From Phlebotomus papatasi (Eukaryota; Arthropoda; Insecta; Diptera; Psychodidae), in assembly GCF_024763615.1 (NCBI RefSeq), contig NC_077222.1:25172001-25236000 (forward strand): 64,000 bases of DNA, read 5' to 3'. The notes beneath the pieces were generated by a model. It searched no databases, was not told the DNA's origin, and saw only the letters and a program-made list of their open reading frames with translations. The translations under genes were made by a program, and so were the position numbers. This document shows positions 48,119 through 57,845 of this stretch, in pieces; the stretch's first letter is position 1, and every line of letters begins with the position of its first letter.

Positions 48119-48314
48119 GGGGGAGGTGATGCTACTTTGATCTGTGGGGCTAGATTATTATACGACTTTTTCGCCTATTTCTAAATGAAGCTGGGCCTTA
48201 CAATTATTTTGTCTATCCAAATTGCATCATGTTAAAACCCAGGTTCCATTAGAAACATACGAAAAAATCGTATAACAATCTAGCCCCACACCTCAAAGTA
48301 GCCCCACCTCCCCC
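48119..48314. mobile_element. TA-flanked GGGGGAGGTG MITE, copy 4
   Basis: A 196-bp member of the GGGGGAAGTGGGG family. Arms contain GGGGGAGGTG, CTACTTTGA, GGGGCTAGATT and TATACGA and their inverses. TA flanks at 48117-48118 and 48315-48316. The centre (TTTCTAAATGAAGCTGGGCC) resembles the 18620-18811 copy. Confidence 0.82.
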
Positions 48315-48444
48315 TACGAATCATATTTGTGATATCCATTGATTTGATTGAAGTTTACTATTTTAAAAAGGTTTTTTAATTTAATTTACCCAGTGAACGG
48401 ATATTGTAGGATTACTTAAACGGTACGTAAACCGAAATTTAATT

Positions 48445-48545
48445 ATGCGAAAGTGTCTCGGCTAAATGGAAAATAGCTGTCTATTTGTACAGAATGTCAT
48501 TGAGGTCCGATAAATTCGAACTCAATTTCGAATTTACAAAACCCA
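48445..48545 (+). repeat. dispersed GAAAGTGTCTC repeat, unoccupied copy
   Basis: About 100 bp, GAAAGTGTCTCGGCTAAATG through TGTCATTGAGGTCCG to CAATTTCGAATTTA. Relatives lie at 59415-59490, 60165-60260 and 60575-60940. The last is split by the hAT MITE, so this copy shows the empty site. Confidence 0.7.
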
Positions 48546-48578
48546 GTGATTATAAAGAGGTTTAATAATGGTCCAATA

Positions 48579-48937
48579 GGGGAATTCTGTAATTTTCGTG
48601 GCATTGTCACGCGTGAGTTCGAAACCTGAAAATGCCAATCGAGCTTTTTTTGTCATATCATATGAGTTCGAAAATGCCGAAAATGCAATTCATTGAATTT
48701 TTAATGCAATCCCTTTACTTGATGATTTTATGAAAATACAGTGCGTCTTGGTTGATTTGTTTAACTAAATTTATTGTCATTTGAATTGCCAGAAATCTCA
48801 AATATGTGACTTCTGACAATGCCACGTGAGCTGAAATGGCAATATCACAGCTACAGAATCGCATTTTCGAAAAAAGCTCTCCTAAGATTCGAACCCAATT
48901 TGTCATATGACATTGCCAGAGCGTTACAGAATTCCCC
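48579..48937. mobile_element. 359-bp TIR MITE, GGGGAATTCTGTAA ends
   Basis: The left end GGGGAATTCTGTAATTTTCG and the inward right end GGGGAATTCTGTAACGCTC both continue with TGGCATTGTCA or GGCAATGTCA. The interior repeats GAGTTCGAAA and AATGCC. The same outer tip occurs on the nested element at 54284-54722, whose interior is different. Target duplication is not clear. Confidence 0.75.
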
Positions 48938-48959
48938 TTCAGGTATATTATGAACTTAA

Positions 48960-49800
48960 TTTCTTTGATTTTCAAAATTCGGGGACCAAGAATTCATCCT
49001 CCATGTGAACGAAACGTGAAACAAAAATACCGTGTCTTCGGTTTTCGAAATCAGTCATCGAACATCGAATGTCTTTCTCATGGGGAAACTCCAGCTTTGA
49101 ACATTCGGAAACCCTAATTCCGAGCATACTCCGAATTTTCCTTTGCCACTGCTTTTTCTCATCAAACGGCTGTTTTCTCTTCTTCAGTGGCCAGAGACTG
49201 ACCCACAACTTGCTGAGCAAACAATTCCCCGGCGACGCGCATTTTAGGCGCGAAAGTAGCCAAACAACGCACGTTGGGTTGAAAAAAAGGCCGGGAAGGG
49301 TCAGAAAGAAAGTCTTTCTTCTCATGACAATCAACACATCACATTGGCAATTGGGTATAAAGTCTGTTGCAGTCACCAAAGTGATAAAGAAATGCCGCCG
49401 GCGAAAGAGCATAACCCACTTCTGATGCACAAAAGACCAACAAAAAGTATCAACACTTGAATAAACGTAACTCAGCAATTCAAATTGTCGCTAGATCTTC
49501 AATCAATCCCTGGGACATTGTGCTACTCTCTGTGATCTTTAACGCAGAAAATCTTGTGTCTTTTGCCAGCAAATCAAGCGATTACTTTCATTTCTCACGA
49601 TCGCTCTTGATCGTGCTCAATCACACGGTGATCATCTGCAAGAATCACCCAAGCATCAGCATTGCAAAGAGGAAGCGATGTGCAAAGCTTTCAGATCATT
49701 CAATTGTGATTACCAAGGCTGATTCATTTAATTGGAATTCTTATCTTGGTAAAATCAATCATCTTGCACTTTCAATTTTGCGCATTTAGGGAAATGATCA
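48960..49800. other. GC-richer unique patch with overlapping frames
   Basis: The most GC-rich non-repeat stretch of the window. Open frames of 168 codons (minus, 48972-49478), 118 codons (plus, 49069-49425) and 110 codons (plus, 49457-49789) overlap and show no known domain. Overlap on both strands argues for low stop density due to base composition and not for coding. It contains GGCGACGCGC and an E2F-like GGCGCGAAA (49247-49255). It is a candidate promoter, enhancer or unannotated exon; I cannot choose between these. Confidence 0.3.
49247..49255 (-). promoter_or_regulatory. E2F-like site
   Basis: GGCGCGAAA, the complement of TTTCGCGCC, matches the classical E2F/DP site exactly. It sits in the GC-richer patch. 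No transcription start could be seen nearby. Confidence 0.3.
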
Positions 49801-50569
49801 GAATTCGTGATGTGCCTTGGAGAATATTTGCCTCAATAAATTTTCTTCCTTATTTTGATGTGAAAATTTTATGAGCTGAGAAAACGTGAAATCTGTGAAA
49901 TTGAAAGAACATGCAGGTTTGATATGAAAACTGTCTTAAATTGCAAGACCTAAAATTTCTTTTAATTAAGGAATTTAATTTAGAATAGTGTGTCGCAGAG
50001 CAGGTCACAGAAATAGGAAGACAAAATAGCTCAAGATTAATTATCTCACTTCAAAATTTAAATGTATTACTAATTTTATTTTAGAACCTTCCTTTTTAAT
50101 TTATTAAAATTAGTTATACTTTCAAGAAAAAAAATTAATGAGTGTTCAAAATTTAAATTTTTCTTTATTTTCGAATTTTATAGCCAATAAAATAAAAGAA
50201 ATATAATGAAAATGTAAAAATTTTCAGGTAGAATAATAATAATCGAGCTGCAAGTATTAAAAAATAATAACTTGATTGCATAGAAAATTATAATGAGTTT
50301 TAAGAATACCGTAAGGAAAATTATTATGTCTTATTCAACGTTCCTCATTATAATTTTAAGTTGAAAGTTATAGCATTATGCTTACAGTGATGATTTGAAT
50401 GATTTATTCATTCATTTATATTTATTACCAAGCTGTTTTAAAAAGAAAGTGGTATTGTATGAAATTTTCATGTAGAATGAAAAGATCGTCTAAGTACTTC
50501 CTTGGCTAGACTATATTAACTAACACATAGGAAATAAATTCTTCATTCTACATAATATTAATCCCATTA
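49801..50569. other. AT-rich DNA, nothing recognised
   Basis: AT-rich spacer before the tandem array; no gene or repeat ends. Confidence 0.4.
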
Positions 50570-51900
50570 ACAGGAATTTTTGGGATTGAAGAAAGGCAAT
50601 AATTCAATAGCTTGAATCAAGAAACGTTTTGGGATTGACTGTTTCACTATTTTGTCACATTCAATAGTTAAATAAAATGGCATAAAGTCAATCCCATACC
50701 CTAAAAACCAATCCCAAATGTCACTAAGTGAATACCATTCGTTAAAATAAAAAAAGAAGAACCGTCTGTTCAACAAATCCCACTTACAGAAGCTTTTAGA
50801 ATCGTAAAGATTTCTATCAACAATACAGATTAGACTAAGAAAAGTTTTGGGATTGACTTTTCCTCTGTACTCCATAGTAAAATTTATTTTATCAAAATCT
50901 TTAGTTGAATAAAATTTCGTAAAGTCAATCCCATAAGCTTATAATAATCCCAAATGTGACTGAGTGAATCCCAATCGTTTGAAATAAATAAGAATTTTGT
51001 CAATGCAACTAATCCCATTTACAGAAGCTTTTAGAATCGAAGAGATTCTCTACAAGTTTATAGATTAGTGCTTAGTGATAAGGATTGGCTTTACCCTCTT
51101 TACTGTATTGTGGGATTTATTTCATCAAATTCTGGAGTGGTATATTTTTGCGTAAAACCAATCCCATAGCTTTAAAATAATCCTGAATGTGACAGAGTGA
51201 ATCCCAGTTGTTTGAAGTAAATAAGGATTTTGTCCATTGAACCGTTGTCCCAATTATAGGAGGTTTTGAAAGTGAATAAATCCTTCTTAACTTATAGAAC
51301 TGGAAAAAGAAAAATTTTGGGATTGACTTTTCCCTCTTTACTCTATAGTAGGATTCATTTTATCAAATTCTGAAGTTGAATAAAATTGCGTAAAGTCAAT
51401 CCCATAACATTAAAATGATCTTGAATGTGACAGAGTGAATCCCATTTGTAAAAATAAAGATTTTGGGATTGCCTTTTCCTCCATTACCACATAGTGGAAT
51501 TTATTCTACTACATTCTTAAGTTGAATAAAAAGGCCTAAAATCAATTCAATATCTTGAAATCCTATCCCAAATGTGATAGAGTGAATCCCATTCATTTAA
51601 AGTCAAAACAAAATTGTTAATTCAACAGTTCAGAAGCTTTTGTGATTACAATATTTTTAAAAACTTATTCAATTGAAAAAGAAACATTTTGGGATTGACT
51701 TTACCCTGTTTACCCTATAGTGGGATTTATTCTATATCGCATTACACAGTTGAATTAATGAAATAGAGAAAGTCAAAACCGTATCTCAATAGGAATTATT
51801 AATAGCAATTTTTCTTCTCTACAATTTTTCTTCCCTAATCAATACCATATCCTTAAATCCAATCCCAAATGTGTCAGAGTGAATCCCATTAAAAAGAATT
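50570..51900. repeat. satellite-like tandem array, unit about 232 bp
   Basis: Units carry TTTTGGGATTGACTTTWCCCT, CTATAGTGGGATTTATT, AAAGTCAATCCCATA, AATGTGACAGAGTGAATCCCA and CAGAAGCTTTTAGAATCG in that order. The first landmark recurs near 50628, 50850, 51083, 51316, 51460 and 51690, so most units are about 220-233 bp and one is shortened to about 145 bp. GGGATTG and CAATCCCA words face each other inside every unit, giving local dyad symmetry. Non-coding. Confidence 0.88.
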
Positions 51901-52064
51901 GAAAAAATTTTACCATAAGTAATAGAATTCCACGATTTTCGCTTGGTTTGATTCATGGAGTTGTTGGAGTTAATAATTGTATTGTTGAATCAACTAATAC
52001 GCCCGAGGCGTTCAGCACCCTGAACAAAGCATAAAATAATGTTTTTGTAAAAGTCTTTGAGACT

Positions 52065-52073
52065 AAAAAAAAA
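52065..52073 (-). terminator. Pol III terminator of tRNA-Gly
   Basis: Nine T on the minus strand, beginning 6 nt after the tRNA 3' end; the usual RNA polymerase III stop. Confidence 0.8.
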
Positions 52074-52079
52074 GGATCT

Positions 52080-52150
52080 TGCATCGGCCGGGAATCCAAC
52101 CCGGGCCGCCCGCGTGGCAGGCGAGCATTCTACCACTGAACCACCGATGC
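52080..52150 (-). tRNA. tRNA-Gly (GCC), T-loop variant
   Basis: 71 nt with no intron. The acceptor stem GCATCGG pairs with CCGATGC and an A discriminator follows. The D arm has the usual GTTCAGTGGTAGAAT. The anticodon stem CTCGC/GCGGG closes the loop CTGCCAC with anticodon GCC. The T stem CCGGG/CCCGG is intact. It would decode GGC and GGT in cytosolic translation. One key base is wrong: the T loop reads TTGGATT where TTCGATT is expected, so the invariant C56 is G. This breaks the G19-C56 tertiary pair and the B box (GGTTGGATTCC against GGTTCGANTCC). The T9 terminator is intact. It may be a newly decayed copy, or a sequencing error. Confidence 0.9.
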
Positions 52151-52526
52151 ATGATCACTAAGTATAAAGATGCTGTACATGCGGTACATTGGGTACATCA
52201 ATTTCTAAGATTACAACACCTTATCACTGGTTAAAATTAGACGGCTTTTATCTGCCTATTTTTTCTGATAAAGCATATTACTTGATGAACTATAAATTAG
52301 CAAATAATGCTCCACTTCCAGAAATAAGACAAGCAATGTTTATGAGGAGGAATTTAAGAAACTTTAAAAGTGTTTATATGATTTAGGGACACCCTGTTAG
52401 ATGGAAACATGTCACTTGTTATCAATTCCAAAGTACTTCGTACGCTTTGATAGATTTTTAATTGATTTTCAATTGACCAAAAAATTGACGAATTAGCTTA
52501 AGATGTAACCAGAATAAAGAGCTTTT
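52151..52526. other. spacer between tRNA and 5S genes
   Basis: A 65-codon plus-strand frame (52189-52386) matches no family. Nothing else recognised. Confidence 0.4.
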
Positions 52527-52646
52527 GCCAACGACCATACCATGCTGAATATACCGGTTCTCGTCTGATCACCGAAGTCAAGCAGCATCGGGCGCGGTTA
52601 GTACTTGGATGGGGGACCGCTTGGGAACACCGCGTGCCGTTGGCAT
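52527..52646 (+). rRNA. 5S ribosomal RNA
   Basis: A full-length 120-nt gene, starting GCCAACGACCATACCATGC and ending GTGCCGTTGGCAT. It forms the large-subunit 5S rRNA. The terminal helix GCCAACG/CGTTGGC is perfect. Against the fly 5S I remember it has about ten changes. One is a compensated pair in helix II: ATGCTG/CAGCAT here against ACGCTG/CAGCGT. Loop sequences GATCACCGAA, AAGCAGC, GGTTAGTACTTGGATGGGGGA and CCGCTTGGGAACACC, which include the internal TFIIIA/TFIIIC control region, are intact. It is a single copy here, not a tandem array, so it is a dispersed 5S gene or the edge of a cluster outside the window. It points away from the tRNA-Gly gene. Confidence 0.93.
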
Positions 52647-52652
52647 TCAATA

Positions 52653-52679
52653 TTTTGTGGAAATTTTTATTTTTTTTTT
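52653..52679 (+). terminator. Pol III terminator of 5S gene
   Basis: T4 at 52653-52656 lies 6 nt after the 5S 3' end. It is backed up by T5 (52664-52668) and T9 (52671-52679). Confidence 0.75.
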
Positions 52680-54189
52680 ACTTCCTGTCCTTTACATACA
52701 AATACCAATACATTTAATCATCGAGCTTTAACAAAAAAAAAATACCAATTGCCCAAAACCACTTTCCTCGTTGCGAAAGCATCAACGTCTTTCGCATGAA
52801 CTCATTAAGATTTCATTGATCTCAGGCTGTTTTTTGTCTACCAAAATTGAACTACTTTTGATAGTGATAAATTGAAAAGTTCACTATTCATTATGCCCGA
52901 TCTGAATCACTTTTAATTGGTGTTGGAAAAAAAAATCTGTGAAAGTAAATTAATTGAACAGAAAATATAAATAGATGTTTGGACATATCATAGATCAAAT
53001 GCGATCGCGAGAGGCTCTTTAAAATTTAAAAGGCTATGTTGCGTGTGAAAGTATCAAATTGAGAACAAATCATCTGTCAACGTCTTCAAATTTTAACGAT
53101 GAAAGTGATGTCAACAATTTAATTTAACAATCTGTCAACATGGAAGTGGATACCATAAGCCATATTATATGCAGTATATAAAACTCCATGGAGGGCGTGA
53201 AGGGCATCGATCGGAGAGACGCTGGATTTAATGGAGTGTCATAAATTTAAAATTGTGGGGAGGATCACGAAAGCAAAAAGGAGTAATAGGCTCACAATGT
53301 TGAAGGTGGTAGCACGGTGAATAAGAAGCTCAACAGATGGTTTATGTGCAATTCTTCTGTCATAACTCCGTGGACGGCAAATTAGATCATTTTATATGAT
53401 ATTCTTGTGTCCCATTTATAGCAATTGACACCGGAATTTAAAGTCACCCGATGAGAATTAGAGTAGGGAGGTAGCATGGTTTTAGTCCCCTAAAATATTA
53501 TAAATGTCTCATAGCCAATACCATGGATTTTGCTCTAATTTTGAAATAAAGATGAATGCAAGACCCTTCAATCGATGCATAAAATGGTTAAAACTTCGTT
53601 TCTTAGTTTTTGATTTTTATCTTCAGTTCCGCAAATGAAACATGTGAACGTCACGCTACAATCCTTCATAACATAATGACTCATTACGACTTTGTTTAAT
53701 TTGTTTCATCGTTTAACCATCTAAAAACAACTTTGGACCTTTCATTTTCATAATTAGAAGTTTTCATAGCGTAACTGACAATAATATCTTTTGAATAGTA
53801 AAAGAAAATAAAATATAAAGAAAAATAAAGAAAAATTAGAGAACATAAGAACGATTTTAATTACATAAGAATAACTAATTAAATCGGTAAACTTTAAAAT
53901 CGAATTTTCAAAAAAAATCGTTTTCGAAAATTAAATTTTTGAAAATTAAAATTTTAAATTTGACTTTAAGATTTTTACTACAAAATACTCGAAATTAAAT
54001 ATATTAGAAATAACATGAAACACGTAAAAGACAATGTTATAATGTTGTAGTCCTAAGGATCTATATAGACTTGAGGATTAGCCAGGAAACGGCTAACGTA
54101 GAAATCATAATAAAAATAATGATTAAACAATGAACACCGGTTTTACAATAGCCCTGAGGAAACCGATAATGGTACCGTAGGTGCGGGTG
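52680..54189. other. unique DNA, no gene recognised
   Basis: It includes a less AT-rich patch at 53030-53480 with no long frame. The start of 54040-54110 (GAGGATTAGCC..GAAACGGCTAACG) resembles the reverse complement of 63225-63290, an old dispersed repeat. Confidence 0.4.
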
Positions 54190-54815
54190 ACTTTGTCCCC
54201 TGCGGGTGACTTTGACACTCCCCTGTTCGTAAGCTTTTCTTAATTTCTAGAATTTAAAGATGGTCTTTACCGATCAGACCTGGGTAGGAATTATCTAACT
54301 CTGTGAACGTTTCACTAGTGAACGATTCACTAGTGAAAGGTTCACGGGCTTCTCTTCACGACTGCTAGAAAAGTTATTCTGTAACTTTGCGTGAAGCAGA
54401 AAGGGGAAGTGTGTTGAAAATTTTATTAAATTTAAGATTTTCATCAATTTTTGAACCAAATAACAATGGAAAACATTAGAATTGAGTATTAGAAATGATG
54501 TAGTGCTGTTTTTCAAGCTGAGTATGAAAAAAAATTTCATTGGCTTCACCGAGTGATAACATCATCTTCACCGAAAAATTGACAAGTGAAACATAACCTA
54601 AAAGCGATCCATTCACGTAAAGCTATCGCAAGTTACAGAATCCCTTTTGCGATCACTTTAGTGAAGCGTTCACTAATTTTAATTTTAACAGGTGATCACT
54701 TCACAGGGTTACAGAATTCCCCCCTGGTAGATCGGATCGGTAAATACCATCCTTAAATTCTAGATGTAAAGAAAAGCTTACGAACAGGGAGTATCAAAGG
54801 CATTTACGGTAAGTT
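54190..54815. mobile_element. TIR element with CCCTGTTCGTAAGC arms
   Basis: The left arm has CTCCCCTGTTCGTAAGCTTTT, TTCTAGAATTTAAAGATGGT and TTTACCGATC. The right arm carries the inverse over about 80 bp. Just outside the left arm, GCGGGTGACTTTG is present twice. The centre was later filled by the nested element at 54284-54722, so the original element was only about 190 bp. Confidence 0.75.
54284..54722. mobile_element. nested element, GGGGGAATTCTGTAAC-type tip
   Basis: The left end (GTAGGAATTATCTAAC then TCTGTGAACG) and right end (read inward GGGGAATTCTGTAACCCTGTGAAG) are diverged inverted repeats. CCTGG flanks both sides (54279-54283, 54723-54727), an apparent 5-bp duplication. The interior repeats TTCACTAGTGAAC-like palindromes. 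The outer tip resembles that of 48579-48937. Confidence 0.6.
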
Positions 54816-54914
54816 GACGGCAGACGCAACCTAAGCACTTTTATAGGAAGTTAGTAAATGAATAAATAAATTTAAAAAAAATTACATCATTTTTCTTTTC
54901 TACTAAATTGTCTT

Positions 54915-55300
54915 TCGGCTGAAGCCTTATACGGGCTTCAGACCTAAGAATCCAAATCGACTCGGACTGATACCCTGGAAAAAGCCTGTAAAATTTGGCA
55001 GTAAAGGTATATCACAAACCAAGCAAAATACACTGAGGGTCTCGGATCATCTTTTCGAGATCCTTAACATAATTTTTATTCACATAATTCCTTATCTTTG
55101 CCTTTGGACCGTAAGGATCTTTTTAGACTCAGACTGATCCTCGACAATATTTGAAGGCTTAGGATAATCTATTCGTGGTCTTTTGTTAAATTTTGTTTAT
55201 CTAATCCTTTACTGCCAAATCTTACACGCTCAATATTCTCAAGCTAAATAAATCTGAGTCGATTTGAGTCCTAAGGCTTAGCCATATGGGCTAACTTGTC
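54915..55300. mobile_element. 390-bp foldback with 100-bp arms
   Basis: The left arm (AAATCGACTCGGACTGAT ... GTAAAATTTGGCAGTAAAGG) and the inverse right arm (AAATCGACTCAGATTTAT ... GTAAGATTTGGCAGTAAAGG) span about 100 bp each. Outer GCTTCAG or GCTTAG words are partly shared. The target duplication cannot be defined. Confidence 0.65.
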
Positions 55301-55380
55301 TAAGACCTTATTAATCAGGATGATTTTTTGGAAAGTCTTGACTTAGAATTTAATTTTTAAGGGCAAATTAATGATATATT

Positions 55381-55648
55381 CAGGGGCATGACGTTTCCTA
55401 TGTTTCCCATATGTTTCTAGCGTGCCGAAAAAACTTTTGAGTTTATTAGCTGTTTTCTGTCACCATAGAATGAATTAGCAAATAATACTGATACAAAATA
55501 AAAGCCAATTTAATAACGAAAAGACAACCGAAAACCCCAAATTGGCAACCTACGTAGTTTTGGAGATATCTCGTGAAATGTGTCCAAAAACAGGAAAAAA
55601 ATTTACACTAAAAGTGGTTGCATTTTTCAGAGCTAATGCAACCCCATG
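55381..55648 (+). mobile_element. 268-bp hAT MITE, copy 2
   Basis: CAGGGGCATGACGTTTCC to GCTAATGCAACCCCATG, exactly 268 bp. Perfect 8-bp target duplications GATATATT at 55373-55380 and 55649-55656 identify it as hAT-mobilised. Non-coding. Confidence 0.95.
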
Positions 55649-55656
55649 GATATATT

Positions 55657-56829
55657 AAATTCCAACAACCTATAAAATTGATTGCTATTTACGATTTTAA
55701 GACCTTCGGGAACTAGGATAAACTTCTAGTCTGGGGATCAGTTTACAAGGGCCGCAAGGACTGCATTGGTTCTAATAAATCGACCGACTGACGGTTAATT
55801 AGACGGTCTAAAACTATTTAAAAATATATATTTTTTAATTCTCAGGGAATTCAAAAGGCTGATGTTTTTAATTCAAATTTAGACAAGTCGCAAAATAGGT
55901 GATAAAAGTTAATCAAATATTAATAATCTTAGAAAGCATTAAAATCCATCATTAAATATAACCAAAATTGAAAAAAAAGTTTAAAAAATTTGAAAAGCTA
56001 AAGCTCAACCAAAATATGAACTTTTCTTATTCATTTTTAGAGTTTTTTAATACGAAATAATAGGATTATGCTTTCGTTCATAAAATAAGATACTCCGCGA
56101 GAACCAAAATATTCAAGTTCGAAATTATAAAGTTAAAATATCGAAGATTTAAAACTAAATAAGTGACTTTTCCAGCTACATAGGTAAGATTACATATTGC
56201 TTATTTTGAAAAACAAAAAATAAAAAAAAAACCTTGAAAAATCGTTAACATATGTTTTTATTCAAAGAGAAGCACAATTTTTTTAATAATGATATGCAAA
56301 AATAAACAAATACACATATACACTAAAATTATTATAAATTATCAAATTTAAGAATAATCAACTTCTTGCGCAAAAGGAAAGACCTAATAATTATTCTAAA
56401 TTTTTATTTCAATTTTCTATCAGTTTAAAATCGAAAAATTATGAGTAATTCAAGCAGACAGCATTTATTTTGATAATTAATCAATTTTAAAGGTTTTAAA
56501 AATGTCAATCGAAAGTTAAGATCTCGTATTTTGCTGAATTTAAAATAAAATTTTAAATTAATTTAACTTTTTCTTCTGTTTTGGGACTGCTCTAAGGAAA
56601 ATATAGATATTTTCGGAAAAAAAATTTTTGTCAACAATTTAGGATTGCTAAAAAATACGATTGTTAGGATGATTGCAAACTAAATGATGCCCAAATCTAG
56701 GATATTTTTTTTGTAGGATGTCGATTGATTTACGTACTCAGATATTCTTGATCAAATAATCATTAAATTGACTTGATGAATATGCTGTGATCCGGAAAGA
56801 GTTAAGATTATAATATTACGTAAAGGGTG
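55657..56829. other. very AT-rich DNA, nothing recognised
   Basis: A short less AT-rich piece near 55690-55800 is followed by about 1 kb of very AT-rich sequence without frames or symmetrical elements. Confidence 0.4.
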
Positions 56830-56831
56830 TA

Positions 56832-57682
56832 GGGGAAACTGGGGCAGTCGTAAACATGGGGTAGTTGTGGACACTGATTTTCGTCTCTACATTATCTGGA
56901 ATTATATCGATCATTTCTTCAGTGGACAAAAATCCCTATAGGTATCGTCCTTTTAACCCTTTGAAGACGAATGGGACACCGGTGTCCCAAAAATAAGAAC
57001 TAATTTTCAGACTATTTGGAGGGAAAAATAACTTTCTACATTAAAAAAAATGTTTTTGCTTTTGGGATGTTTGTTGTCCCACTCGTCCTTAATCCTTTAA
57101 CGACGAGACACTTTTTACGGACTGAAAATCAAGAATAGAAATTAAAGTGGGAAACATAATCAATGATAAGTCTTACATCTAACCTTGGAAAGCCCAACAG
57201 AGTCTGATTCTGTGTATTTTGTGCTTATATGGACGATAGGGACAAAAATAGTCCAAAAATTTAAGTAATTTTTCTTACAATACCAATGAATAATATTTTT
57301 CGCTTTAATGAAAAATATCACGTATGAGTCTTGTAGTTTATATTTCCAAAACGGTTTTGCTTAAAAAAATTAGAAGTATAAAAAATAAATAAAATCAATT
57401 ATGAATTTGAGAATTTAAAAATTCGCCATTTTTGAGCTTAAATATTTATTTCATAGCAAATAGCTAGAGACTTGCAAAAATATTGTAGATTCCTTCAACT
57501 TTCTACTTTGCAATTACATGCAAACATAAAGAAAAAATAACTTTAGGTAGTCAGGAAAACTTATTTTCTTTATGGGACACCGGTGTTCCAATCGTCCTTA
57601 AAGGGTTAAAGACTTAAGTAGCTAAGTTTAAAAAATCGCAGTGTTTACAACTACTTCAGTTTTAGGGTGCCACAGTCTACCT
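56832..57682. mobile_element. TA-type MITE carrying a nested piggyBac MITE
   Basis: The left end GGGGAAACTGGGGCAGTCGT and GTAGTTGTGGACACTGA face the right inverse AGGTAGACTGTGGCACCC and GTAGTTGTAAACACTGCGA. TA occurs at both sides (56830-56831, 57683-57684). Without the 649-bp nested insertion the element would be about 200 bp, the size of the other TA-type MITEs here. Confidence 0.75.
56957..57605. mobile_element. piggyBac-type MITE(s), TTAA-flanked
   Basis: It starts CCCTTTGAAGACGAATGGG and ends with the inverse CCCTTTAAGGACGATTGG. TTAA flanks both ends (56953-56956, 57606-57609), and GGGACACCGGTGTCCCA or a close variant lies next to each tip. CCCTTT tips and TTAA duplication are the hallmarks of piggyBac. 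A second tip pair lies inside at about 57073-57110 (GTCCCACTCGTCCTTAATCC followed by TTTAACGACGAGACAC), so two elements may lie end to end. Confidence 0.85.
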
Positions 57683-57689
57683 TACTTTC

Positions 57690-57845
57690 CTCGTAAAATC
57701 GAAATATTTAACCTCAAATATCTCAAATCTAATTAAACCGATTTTGATCATTTCTTCGGATTCTTGTAAAAGGAATTAATGGCTTTTCTTAGTCCATATT
57801 TCCGTTTCCTATAAATTCATTTGGAATTCCTGATTTTCAGAGTTA
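57690..57845 (+). mobile_element. single diverged module of the 1.8-kb family
   Basis: AACCTCAAATATCTCAAATC, AACCGATTTTGATCATTTCTTC and AGTCCATATTTCCG align in order with AACCTCAATTATCTCGACTG, AACCGATTTTGATGATTACTTC and CGTCCATACATCATTTTCCG at 15934-16030. It is an old fragment. Confidence 0.55.

Noticed and set aside
48972..49478. 168-codon minus-strand frame as a gene
   Set aside because: No recognisable domain, overlaps a 118-codon frame on the other strand, and the base composition explains low stop density.
52189..52386. 65-codon frame between tRNA and 5S genes
   Set aside because: No domain and no context; such a length is expected by chance.
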